Assembly: GCA_041748075.1 (NCBI GenBank)
Contig: JBGTDX010000175.1
Location: 1-22,423, forward strand
Reading direction: 5' to 3'
DNA from: JBGSYJ01 sp041748075
Lineage (GTDB): Bacteria > Acidobacteriota > Thermoanaerobaculia > Gp7-AA8
DNA length: 22,423 nt
Shown here: positions 8,636 to 16,277 of the stretch, in pieces
Layout of the letters: every line of letters begins with the position of its first letter
Numbering within the stretch: the first letter of the stretch is position 1
Made by a program: the position numbers and the translations under genes
The notes under the pieces: model-generated
Databases searched by the model: none
Seen by the model: the letters and a program-made list of their open reading frames with translations, nothing else
Told to the model about the DNA's origin: nothing

Positions 8636-8972
8636 AGCCGAAGGTCAACAATCCCTAACGGTGTACTCCCCTGTCGCCATGGGAGCGATCCTCGCTTCTC
8701 TATTTGGAATTCACACGTTCGCCTCTAGTCGCACTAAGGCGAATCGCTCAAAGATTAGAAGACACTCCTGCTCGCGGGTGTTCACGACCCGGAGCGTTGT
8801 ATAAAACTGCTGACAATGGCAGCTCTGGCAATTGCGATATTTCCACGGTTGGAATGTGCCCGTCGAGTAGGGACGGGCTCTGGCCGGTAGCGGGAATTCC
8901 AAGCTCCGCCCGGTCAGCGACCATCTAAAGGCAGCCAGATGAAACGATGCATCGCGGAGGGCGATATTACCG
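8636..8972. other. Gene-free gap before C1, with one hairpin
   Basis: No credible gene here. A 7-bp stem pairs GCCCGTC (8858-8864) with GACGGGC (8872-8878) around a 7-nt loop, without a T-tract. GGAGGG near 8956-8961 is a possible ribosome site for the ATG at 8973, at about 11 nt. An AT-rich stretch near 8797-8840 could hold a promoter, but I found no hexamer pair with good spacing. Confidence 0.4.
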
Positions 8973-9893
8973 ATGGGACCTCGAACTGCGGTTGCCGAAA
9001 AGGCTCCCTCTCGAAAAGAATTGATTGACTCTGTTCCTGGCAGGATGAGACGTACCTCGCCTCGCCTTCGCGCCTTGGCTACATCGATATTCCTTATCGT
9101 CGCCAGCCTGTTCCTCATCCCTTGGAATCCAGGTGCTCCTCCTGACGGCTTGGATCGCGCCTGGGAACTCGCGCTCCATGTCGCGTTTCTCCGCGAGCTA
9201 GCGTTTGGACGCGACCTCATTTTCTCCTTCGGTCCCTGGGGGTTTCTCTGGCGAGGCTATCATCCCTCGACCTATGCGATGACCATCTTCGGGTGGGCTT
9301 TTTTTTCTTTCGTCTTCGTTGAATCACTCTGGCGAATCTCGACCAAAACAGTGTCGCGACCCGTATCGATGCTGGTGATTTCGCTAGCGGTCGGCGTCGT
9401 CCTATCCAAGGGCGGCGATGCACTCCTGATGGCACTCCCTGTCTTGTGGTACTTTACTGCTCGCGATCGAGCCCTCTCGGTCCGCTTCTTCTTTCTTACA
9501 ATAGCAACGGCTCTCGCCGTCCTCGGCAAGTTCTCTCTCTTCTTATTCCTTATCCCGCTGGCCGTTCTTCTGGCGATTGACGAGATGTTTCGGCTGCGTC
9601 GGGCTCCAGTCTCAGTTCTCGCTTTTACCGCGGGCGTTCTTGGGTGGTGGTTGCTGGCTGGGCAGCATCCGAACGACCTGCTTCCATTTCTTCGCAACAG
9701 TCTGGATCTCGCCTCCGGTTATGGGGAAGCGATGTCCTTAGAACATCAAGGAACGGATCGTGCGCTCCTGCCCCTATTCATTGTTGGATCGGCGCTTCTT
9801 TTTTCACTCCCGATCCTCGCGAGATCAGGTGGGGGCTACCCATGGCCGGGGCTCGACGTGATCGCGACTGCTAGTGTAGTGCGTCTTAAATAG
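8973..9893 (+). pseudogene. C1 5' fragment: GT-C-like membrane protein split by IS630
   Basis: The first 300 codons of a gene whose frame runs into the IS at 9873 and picks up a few foreign residues (ending VVRLK) before TAG at 9891-9893. The visible part has a span at about residues 34-50, then GRDLIFSFGPWGFLWRGYHP (79-98), matching GVDLVSTYGPWGFLFRGFHP in the intact paralogue at 16278-18128. WLLAGQ is also shared. An ATG at 9045 is an alternative start. Removing the IS and one TA restores an open frame of 641 codons with 11037-12062, so no other mutation has broken it. Without that repair the product lacks its C-terminal half. Confidence 0.85.
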
Positions 9894-11035
9894 AGCAATT
9901 TATTTCAGTGAGTCGATGTTCTACCATGTGAGGTGGGACATGAGGATTGCTGCGAGCATCACGCTGAGCGAGGAAGAGGGGCGGCAGCTGGAGTCCTATG
10001 CGAGGGGCCGGAGCACTCCAGCTCGCGTTATGTTTCGAGCAAAAGTCATCTTGCTCGCTGCTGAGGGAAAGCAGAATTTGGAGATTGCGTCGATTCTCAA
10101 CACGACGCCGCGTGCCGTGGGTCGTTGGCGGCAGAGGTTCGTGAAGGATCGCATCAGCGGAATTCTTCAAGACGCGCCGAGGCCGGGCAGGCCGCGGAAG
10201 ATCACGCCGGGCAAACAGCGCTCGGTGGTGCGTGCGACGCTCAAGGAAAAGCCGCCTGCCGCAACTCAGTGGAGCACTCGCACGATGGCCAAGGCGGCAG
10301 GGATTAGCGAGTCTTCGGTACGAAGGATCTGGAAGCGTCACGGTCTGAGACCTCATCGTGTTCGCACGTTCAAACTGAGCAACGACCCCCGCTTCACGGA
10401 GAAACTCGAGGATATCGTCGGCCTCTACTTGAATCCGCCCGAGCACGCCATCGTGCTGTCGGTCGACGAGAAGAGCCAGATTCAGGCGCTCGACCGTACG
10501 CAACCCGGATTACCGATGAAGAAGGGTCGCTGCGGAACGATGACTCATGACTATAAGCGTCACGGTACGACCACGCTTTTCGCAGCTCTCAATACGCTCG
10601 ACGGTAAAGTGCTCGGCGCTTGTATGCCGCAACACCGTCATCAAGAATGGCTACGCTTCCTTCGCCAGATCGATCGTGAAGTCCCGAAAGGGAAAGATAT
10701 TCATCTGATCTGCGACAACTACGCGACACACAAACATCCGAACGTGAAGGCCTGGCTCGCGAGGCATCCGCGTTTCCACTGCCACTTCACTCCCACGAGT
10801 TCGTCGTGGTTGAACATGGTTGAGCGCTTTTTCCGCGATCTGACCGTCAACCAATTACGTAGAGGCGTCTTCCACAGCGTGGCCGATCTGAATTCGACGA
10901 TCTCCGACTATCTCGCTTCCCACAATGCCGATCCAAAGCCGTTCGTTTGGACAGCAAAAGCCGCCGACATTCTCGAAAAAGTGAAGCGCGCACGGCGAGC
11001 CCAGAATAAAGGCCGTTCTGTATGACGCACTACAC
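9874..11035 (+). mobile_element. IS630-family insertion sequence, about 1162 bp
   Basis: The terminal inverted repeats are GTGTAGTGCGTC (9874-9885) and its exact complement GACGCACTACAC (11024-11035), with further partial matching inwards. A TA flanks each end (9872-9873 and 11036-11037), the target duplication expected of IS630/Tc1-mariner elements. The restored target is GCTAGC, containing CTAG, the target preference reported for IS630. A single transposase gene fills the element. It appears complete, with intact ends and all three catalytic acidic residues. Confidence 0.95.
9940..11025 (+). CDS. IS630-family DDE transposase
   Basis: 361 aa from the ATG at 9940, chosen over an in-frame ATG at 9916 because GAGGTG (9930-9935) sits 4 nt upstream. 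A helix-turn-helix region at residues 35-67 (EIASILNTTPRAVGRWRQRF) and a second DNA-binding segment around 110-135 precede the catalytic core. The DDE triad is D176 (SVDEKSQ), D259 (ICDNYATHKH) and E295 (LNMVERFFRD); the D259-E295 gap of 35 residues is typical of IS630. STSSW-type sequence (SSSWLN) comes before the Glu, as usual for the family. The enzyme cuts and pastes the element at TA sites. Its stop codon TGA overlaps the right terminal repeat and the ATG at 11022. Confidence 0.95.
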   Translation: MRIAASITLSEEEGRQLESYARGRSTPARVMFRAKVILLAAEGKQNLEIASILNTTPRAVGRWRQRFVKDRISGILQDAPRPGRPRKITPGKQRSVVRATLKEKPPAATQWSTRTMAKAAGISESSVRRIWKRHGLRPHRVRTFKLSNDPRFTEKLEDIVGLYLNPPEHAIVLSVDEKSQIQALDRTQPGLPMKKGRCGTMTHDYKRHGTTTLFAALNTLDGKVLGACMPQHRHQEWLRFLRQIDREVPKGKDIHLICDNYATHKHPNVKAWLARHPRFHCHFTPTSSSWLNMVERFFRDLTVNQLRRGVFHSVADLNSTISDYLASHNADPKPFVWTAKAADILEKVKRARRAQNKGRSV

Positions 11036-12062
11036 TAGCGTAATCTTCTTCACCTTCAAGTCGGGCTTCGTGCGATGGGACACTGCTCACACGGCTATAG
11101 CCTACGGCACAATTATTCTTTTCATAATCGTGTACGCGGTGTCCATTTCACTGCCCAAAGAGAACTCACGTCAATCATTTCTCGTGTTGACGTTCGCGCT
11201 GATGCTCCTCCTAATAGACTCATTTCCTCGTCGAACCGACGGACGGTTAGTGGAATCGCTCAGCGACGTGATCTCGCTGGTGACGGACGGGTGGGGCCCA
11301 CACACTCTTGCGCTGCAGCACGACCACGACCAGTTTCAGGAACGGTCCGAGGCCAGGGCTGCCGAGTTTTCATTGAGTGGAAGCGTGGACGTCTATCCCG
11401 ATCTCCTGAACGTGGTCGCCCATCGACCGGGATACGCACCGAGGCCAGTGCCGCAGAGTTATGCAGCGCTCTCTACACATCTTGCCCGACTCAACTCGGA
11501 GCATCTCCGCGCGAGGCCGCCTGACCAGATCCTCTTCGACATCGCGCCTATAGATGGGCGATTTCCTGCTATCGAAGACTCGCTATCATGGCCGGAGATC
11601 ATAGCGCGGTACGCTGTGGTCCGGAATGGTGCATCGTTCCTTTTGCTGGAGCGGCGCGAGCGTCCCCGGGCGCTGCGAATCAGGCGCTTAGCGGAGCGCA
11701 CGATATCAGCGACGCAAACGATTGCAATCCCCGACACTCCGAAGCCCATCTGGGCTTCCATCCGCGTCGAGAAGACCCTTATCGGTCATGTCGCTTCCTT
11801 TCTGTTCAAGACGCCCCCTGTCATTATGCGAGTCCGTACTGCCGACGGAGAGAGCAACGACTTCCGTCTCCCTCTCGACCTGGCCGCGGGAGGGTTTCTT
11901 CTGTCGCCGGTCATCTTGGATCGTGCAGACTTCGCCTCGCTCTACGAGGGGACGAACGGGAATCCCGAATCCCGAGTGATTGAGATACACATCATGGTCG
12001 CTGAGCGGTTCTTTGAAGACCGGATACGAGTTTCGTTCGCGGTAATGGAGTCGGGGCGCTGA
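11022..12062 (+). pseudogene. C1 3' fragment, with a start codon supplied by the IS
   Basis: The native sequence begins at 11037 (SVIFFTFKSGFVRWD) and continues to the original stop. It aligns with the second half of the intact paralogue: FKSGFVRWDTAH with FKASFVRFDDSH, YAPRPVPQSY with YAPRPVFHSY, APIDG with FPIDG. The IS end provides ATGACGCAC in frame, so 346 codons could be translated as a truncated protein. That ATG overlaps the transposase stop as ATGA, an arrangement that allows re-initiation. Two or three membrane spans and a soluble C-terminal domain remain. Any activity is doubtful without the first-loop motif. Confidence 0.8.
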
Positions 12063-12161
12063 TCTGTCGTCTCGTGATGGCTCAGGCCGGACCGACTTCT
12101 CGACTGTCGCGCCGACCGGCGCTGGTTGTTCGTGTCGCCGGTGCTCCTCTCCCGTTACGGC

Positions 12162-12199
12162 TCGACCGCACGGTCGCGAGCCGCTACAATCCCCGCGTG
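12162..12199 (+). promoter_or_regulatory. Promoter giving a leaderless GTG start for the dehydrogenase
   Basis: TCGACC (12162-12167), a 17-nt spacer, TACAAT (12185-12190), then six bases and GTG at 12197. Transcription would begin at or next to the start codon, so the message would lack a Shine-Dalgarno leader; none is present upstream either. This gives the sugar-nucleotide set its own promoter, independent of the disrupted C1 gene. The spacer carries an inverted repeat, CGGCTCG/CGAGCCG, which could be an operator. Confidence 0.55.
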
Positions 12200-13396
12200 G
12201 CGTCATTTACCCGCGATGTCTGCGTGATCGGGGGCGGTGGGCATGTCGGCCTTCCCCTCGCTTTGACGTTCGCTGACGCGAAGCTTCGCACAGTCATTTA
12301 CGACACCAACGCTGAAGTGCTCGAAACGATTGCCGCGGGAGAGCTGCCGTTCATGGAGGCGGGAGGTGAGGCGCTCCTTGCCCTTGTTCTCGCCGGGGAC
12401 CGCCTCGAGTTCCGTTCGACACTCGATCTGCTGCACGAGTGCGAATTCCTCGTCGTGATCATCGGTACGCCCGTGGATGAGCACCTCAACCCCGATCTCA
12501 CGGCGATTCGACGGCTTCTCGACCACTGTCGGAGCTCGCTTCGCGACGGGCAGGTAATCATCCTTCGCAGCACCGTGGTCCCGGGGATGACGGAATACAT
12601 CCAGCGCTACCTCGACTCGGAGGGACTTCGCATCGGCGTCGGCTTCTGCCCGGAGCGTGTCGCTCAGGGGAAAAGCCTCGAGGAATTTACGACTCTTCCG
12701 CAGATCATCAGCGCGGTCGACGAAACGACATTGCGCCGCATCCGCCAACTGTTTGACCCTTTCACTTCGGAGTTCATCGAGCTCGAGCCGCGCGAGGCAG
12801 AGATCGCGAAGCTCATGACCAACGCCTGGCGCTACATTCAGTTCGCCACCGTCAATCAGTTCTACACGCTCGCCACTTCCGACGGGCTGGACTTTACGCG
12901 GATTCTCCACGCCTGCCGCCACAATTATCCGCGGATGCAGGGAATGCCTTCCCCCGGGCTGACGGCAGGGCCCTGTCTGATGAAGGACACCATGCAGCTC
13001 GCGGCTTTCAGCCGCGACGGATTTGTGCTGGGACACGCTGCAATGATGGTGAACGAGAGTCTCCCGAGACACCTGGTCCAACTCGCAAAGCGACAAACGG
13101 ACCTGGCTTCTGCCCGCACCGGCATCCTCGGCATGGCTTTCAAGGCCGGCAGCGATGATTCCAGAGACTCACTCAGTTACAAGCTGCGCAAGATCCTCGT
13201 GCTCGAAGCGAAGAGCGTTCTCTGCACGGACCCTTACGTCCGCGATGCAACGCTTGTATCCCTTGAGGAGACGATCCGGCAGTCGGATGTGCTCTTCATC
13301 GCGACGCCGCATGCCGAATATCTGAACCTCGATATCCCCGCCGGGAAGATCGTCATCGACGTCTGGAACATCGTCCGCGACGGAAGCGGGCGATGA
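12197..13396 (+). CDS. UDP-glucose / UDP-N-acetylmannosamine-type nucleotide-sugar 6-dehydrogenase
   Basis: 399 aa from the GTG at 12197. The open frame extends 41 codons further up, but those residues (Arg/Pro-rich) precede the Rossmann strand and overlap the promoter, so they are left out. Residues 8-18 (VCVIGGGGHVG) are the NAD-binding motif. GTPVDEHLNPD (90-100), STVVPGMTE (125-133), GFCPERVAQGKS (149-160) and the catalytic Cys260 in GPCLMKDT are all in place. GMAFKAGSDDSRDS is the C-terminal domain motif. The FCPERV and GPC.KD forms are closer to the WecC type than to classical UDP-glucose dehydrogenase, though I would not fix the substrate. The reaction oxidises a sugar C6 alcohol to an acid, using two NAD+. 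It overlaps the next gene by ATGA. Confidence 0.9.
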   Translation: MASFTRDVCVIGGGGHVGLPLALTFADAKLRTVIYDTNAEVLETIAAGELPFMEAGGEALLALVLAGDRLEFRSTLDLLHECEFLVVIIGTPVDEHLNPDLTAIRRLLDHCRSSLRDGQVIILRSTVVPGMTEYIQRYLDSEGLRIGVGFCPERVAQGKSLEEFTTLPQIISAVDETTLRRIRQLFDPFTSEFIELEPREAEIAKLMTNAWRYIQFATVNQFYTLATSDGLDFTRILHACRHNYPRMQGMPSPGLTAGPCLMKDTMQLAAFSRDGFVLGHAAMMVNESLPRHLVQLAKRQTDLASARTGILGMAFKAGSDDSRDSLSYKLRKILVLEAKSVLCTDPYVRDATLVSLEETIRQSDVLFIATPHAEYLNLDIPAGKIVIDVWNIVRDGSGR

Positions 13397-14427
13397 GCAC
13401 GGTTCTCGTCACCGGCTCGGCCGGCTTCATCTCCGGATACCTCGTTCAGGAGCTTCTGGAGCAGGGGCACAACGTCATCGGCGTCGACAACTTCTCGAAG
13501 TACGGACGCGTCGAGAAGTCGTACGACCAGAACCCGCGCTACGAGCTCGTCGAGGCGGACGTTAAGGACGTTGAAATGCTCTCGGCCCTCGCCATGCGCA
13601 GCGATTACTTCGTCGCCGGTGCGGCGAAGATCGGCGGGATCTCGTATTTCCACGCGTACGCGTACGACCTCCTGGCGGAGAACGAGCGCATCCTGGCTTC
13701 CAGTTTCGACGCCGCCATTCACGCGTTCCGAAATGCCTCGCTCAGGAAGATTCTGGTCATCAGTAGCAGCATGGTGTTCGAGAACAGCAACCGCTTTCCC
13801 AGCTCAGAGGAGGATCTTCGAACGATTCCACCGCCGACGAGCACGTATGGCTTCCAGAAGCTTGCTTCCGAGTATTTCGCCCGCGGCGCCTTCGAGCAGT
13901 ACCAGCTTCCCTTCACGATCGTGCGGCCATTCAATTGTGTCGGTATCGGCGAAAAACGCGCGCTCGGGGGGAACGAGGTGCCGAGTGGGAACATCCGCCT
14001 TGCGATGAGCCACGTCGTTCCTGATCTGGTGCAGAAGGTCGCGAAGGGGCAGGATCCCCTCCATATCCTCGGCGACGGAAGCCAGGTGCGTTGCTATACG
14101 TACGGAGGCGATCTCGCGCGGGGCATTTCTCGAGCGATCTTCGACCCGGCCGCGACAAACGAGGATTTCAACCTTTCGACCCGGCAGACGACGACCGTGC
14201 TCGAGCTTGCCCGGCTCGTCTGGGACAAGGTGCGCGAGCGCCAGAGGCGGCCGGCGCCGTTTCGTACGGTCTCCGACCCGCCATTTCTCCACGACGTCGC
14301 CAAACGCGTTCCCGATACGACGAAGGCGGAACGGCTGCTGGGTTTCGAGGCCACGACACCACTGAGCGAGGTTCTCGATGAAGTGATCCCCTGGATCGAG
14401 AAGGAAATCGAAGCGGGAGGGATCTGA
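13393..14427 (+). CDS. NAD-dependent epimerase/dehydratase (extended SDR)
   Basis: 344 aa, translationally coupled to the dehydrogenase by a 4-nt overlap. The N-terminal Rossmann motif is TGSAGFISG (7-15); the third glycine of the usual TGxxGFIG is Ser14, with Gly15 next to it. D32 in VDNFSKY is positioned to bind the NAD ribose. SSSMVFE (124-130) and the catalytic Y152/K156 pair in TYGFQK follow, then RPFNCVG. The length is normal for the family. Members epimerise, dehydrate or reduce nucleotide sugars, so this enzyme probably acts on the dehydrogenase product or a parallel sugar. The exact reaction cannot be read from the sequence. Confidence 0.85.
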   Translation: MSTVLVTGSAGFISGYLVQELLEQGHNVIGVDNFSKYGRVEKSYDQNPRYELVEADVKDVEMLSALAMRSDYFVAGAAKIGGISYFHAYAYDLLAENERILASSFDAAIHAFRNASLRKILVISSSMVFENSNRFPSSEEDLRTIPPPTSTYGFQKLASEYFARGAFEQYQLPFTIVRPFNCVGIGEKRALGGNEVPSGNIRLAMSHVVPDLVQKVAKGQDPLHILGDGSQVRCYTYGGDLARGISRAIFDPAATNEDFNLSTRQTTTVLELARLVWDKVRERQRRPAPFRTVSDPPFLHDVAKRVPDTTKAERLLGFEATTPLSEVLDEVIPWIEKEIEAGGI

Positions 14428-14429
14428 AA

Positions 14430-15206
14430 ATGCGGACTGACTCGAACCCTTCAGTCAGCTCCGCGAAGCGTGAGGCCGAATTCTTCGATGGGCTCGTCGC
14501 GGCGGGCGGTTCGTACGAGCCGTTCGCCGAGGCCGCGTGGCGGACGCTCGCCAGCCGGCTCGAGCGCCTGCTGCCGCCGGATGCCGGTCCGCTCGCCATC
14601 CTGGATGTCGGCTGCGGCACGGGCAGCTCTGAAGATCTATATCGCCCGATCGCCCGCTCTTACGTCGGGATCGACCTGTCCATGACCGCACTCGCAGTCG
14701 CCCATCGCAACCAGCCGGAGGCGCAGTGGCTGCGCGCGGATGCGGGGGTGCTACCGTATCGCGACAGGTCGTTCGACCTGGTCGCATTCAGCAGCGTCCT
14801 TCATCACATGCCCGATTTCTACCCGGCGCTTCGCGAAGCATTTCGCGTCCTCAGACCGGGAGGATTCGTCTTCGCGTTCGATCCTAATCTGCTCCACCCT
14901 GCGATGGCGTTGCTTCGACACCCGCGAAGCCCATTCTATTTGAGCGAAGGAGTCAGCCCGAACGAGCGGCCTCTTTTGCCCCGAGAGTTGCGACGCGGAT
15001 TCGCAACCGCCGGATTCTCCAGCATCCGCCAGCGAGGGCAGGCAGCGATTCCATATCGCCGGCTCGCGGTCGGTGTGCTGAACAGGCTTCTTCCTATTTA
15101 TAACTTCCTGGACCGTGCGATGGAGCAAGTGGGAATCGGCAGATGGCTCGGCCCCTTTGTCGTGACGTTTGCCCGCCGCCCTCATGAGGGGTCCGGGCAT
15201 TCATGA
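14430..15206 (+). CDS. Class I SAM-dependent methyltransferase
   Basis: 258 aa. GGAGGG (14416-14421) lies 8 nt before the ATG, inside the end of the epimerase gene. Motif I is ILDVGCGTG (57-65), GIDLS (80-84) is the acidic end of strand 2, then RADAGVLPYRDRSFDLV (102-118), LHHMPD (124-129) and FRVLRPGG. These are Methyltransf_11/25-type features. In this context it most likely methylates a sugar or lipid-linked glycan, but the substrate is an inference from neighbours; quinone or other small-molecule methylation cannot be excluded. Its stop overlaps the next start by ATGA. Confidence 0.85.
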   Translation: MRTDSNPSVSSAKREAEFFDGLVAAGGSYEPFAEAAWRTLASRLERLLPPDAGPLAILDVGCGTGSSEDLYRPIARSYVGIDLSMTALAVAHRNQPEAQWLRADAGVLPYRDRSFDLVAFSSVLHHMPDFYPALREAFRVLRPGGFVFAFDPNLLHPAMALLRHPRSPFYLSEGVSPNERPLLPRELRRGFATAGFSSIRQRGQAAIPYRRLAVGVLNRLLPIYNFLDRAMEQVGIGRWLGPFVVTFARRPHEGSGHS

Positions 15207-15940
15207 CGGCGCTCGAGGGTCAGACCTTCCGATATTCGGTTGTAGTTCCCGTATACAACGAAGGGGTCAACATCGGCCGCTTCTGCGAGCAGGCCTCCCG
15301 GCTCCCGAGCGGTGGGGAGTTCCTCTTCGTGTACGACTTCGAACAGGACGATACTCTCGCCGCCCTCGCAGGCCTCGGCCCCCAGGAGAAGCCGGCCGTC
15401 GTACGGACGGTGAAAAACCGCGAAAGCGGCGTGCGGGGCGCGATTGTGACCGGCATGGCGGAGTCGCTCGCGCCCGTGATCGTGGTCATGATGGCGGATC
15501 TTTCGGATGACTTCCCGAAAGTGGATGAAATGATTCGCAGAGCCGAAGCGGGAGCAGACGTCGTCTGCGCGAGCAGGTACATGCGGGGGGGGAACCAGAT
15601 AGGCGGACCATTTCTGAAGGGATTGATGAGTCGGGCGGCGGGGCTCACCCTTCACTGGTTCGCCGGTCTGCCGGTTCACGACCCGACGAACAGTTTCAAG
15701 GCCTATCGAAAAGAGTTTCTCGAGCGGACGCCCATCGAAAGCTCAGCCGGGTTCGCGTTGGCGCTCGAGCTCACGGTGAAGGCGCATCTCAGCGGAGGGC
15801 ACGTGGAAGAAGTCCCCGCCGACTGGATCGACCGGTCTGCCGGATCGAGCCGTTTCCGGCTCGCTCAGTGGCTTCCGCATTACCTTCGCTGGTACTTCTG
15901 GGCGCTGCGCATGCGATGGACCGGACGGCGAAAACCTTAG
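15203..15940 (+). CDS. GT2 glycosyltransferase, polyprenyl-phosphate (DPM1-like) type
   Basis: 245 aa, coupled by a 4-nt overlap to the methyltransferase. SVVVPVYNEGVNI (12-24) is the GT-A start. VVMMADLSDD (94-103) is at the place of the metal-binding D-x-D; the first Asp is Met here, and DLSDD probably supplies the acidic residues. CASRYMRGG (122-130) and HDPTNSFKAYRKEF (159-172) match dolichol-phosphate mannosyltransferase-like enzymes. There is no C-terminal membrane pair, so it should be a peripheral protein at the cytoplasmic face. The family transfers a sugar from a nucleotide donor to polyprenyl phosphate, the donor that GT-C enzymes use, which links this gene to the membrane proteins around it. 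Confidence 0.85.
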   Translation: MTALEGQTFRYSVVVPVYNEGVNIGRFCEQASRLPSGGEFLFVYDFEQDDTLAALAGLGPQEKPAVVRTVKNRESGVRGAIVTGMAESLAPVIVVMMADLSDDFPKVDEMIRRAEAGADVVCASRYMRGGNQIGGPFLKGLMSRAAGLTLHWFAGLPVHDPTNSFKAYRKEFLERTPIESSAGFALALELTVKAHLSGGHVEEVPADWIDRSAGSSRFRLAQWLPHYLRWYFWALRMRWTGRRKP

Positions 15941-16277
15941 TCAGTCAGGCTTGGGGACCATCAGGAATCGACATGTCCGAGACCGATCGATGAGATCGAT
16001 AGCGGGCGCCAGGAGCTTGGTTTCTAGTGCTCTCGTCGTGTGGTCGATTCTGTTCGGGTGGCGGATGTTCGCGACATCCCGCGGCGGCGAGCCACGCAGC
16101 CGGGAGACTGCGGGTGCGCGGGATCCTCGAGAGGAGGAGGAAGACAGAACGGCGGATCCCGTCAGTGCGAGAAGCTGGTGGATACTGAAGAATGAGGGGG
16201 TCATGCCCGCAAGGCCAGATCCGTGTCGAAGGAAGCGGTGGTAGCATCGAACTCTACAGCACCGTGATCGACGCATC
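15941..16277. other. Gap between the GT2 gene and C2; no gene recognised
   Basis: No convincing coding frame. A 97-codon frame at 15951-16244 has a rather Arg-rich composition and no ribosome site, and frames on the other strand are equally open, so I reject it. CGGGATCC (16119-16126) and GGATCCCG (16154-16161) form an 8-bp inverted repeat around a purine-rich spacer. The next start, ATG at 16278, has no clear Shine-Dalgarno sequence, and I found no good promoter. Confidence 0.4.

Noticed and set aside
8858..8878. Terminator before C1
   Set aside because: The 7-bp GC stem lacks a following T-tract; kept only as a hairpin note.
9916..9939. Upstream ATG for the transposase
   Set aside because: No ribosome site before it; the next in-frame ATG at 9940 has GAGGTG 4 nt upstream.
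12074..12196. 41-codon N-terminal extension of the dehydrogenase
   Set aside because: It precedes the conserved Rossmann strand, is Arg/Pro-rich and overlaps a good promoter that ends at the GTG at 12197.
15951..16244. 97-codon frame between the GT2 gene and C2
   Set aside because: No ribosome site, biased composition, and equally open frames on the other strand.
16242..16277. Promoter for C2 from TAGCAT or TACAGC
   Set aside because: No matching -35 box at suitable spacing was found.
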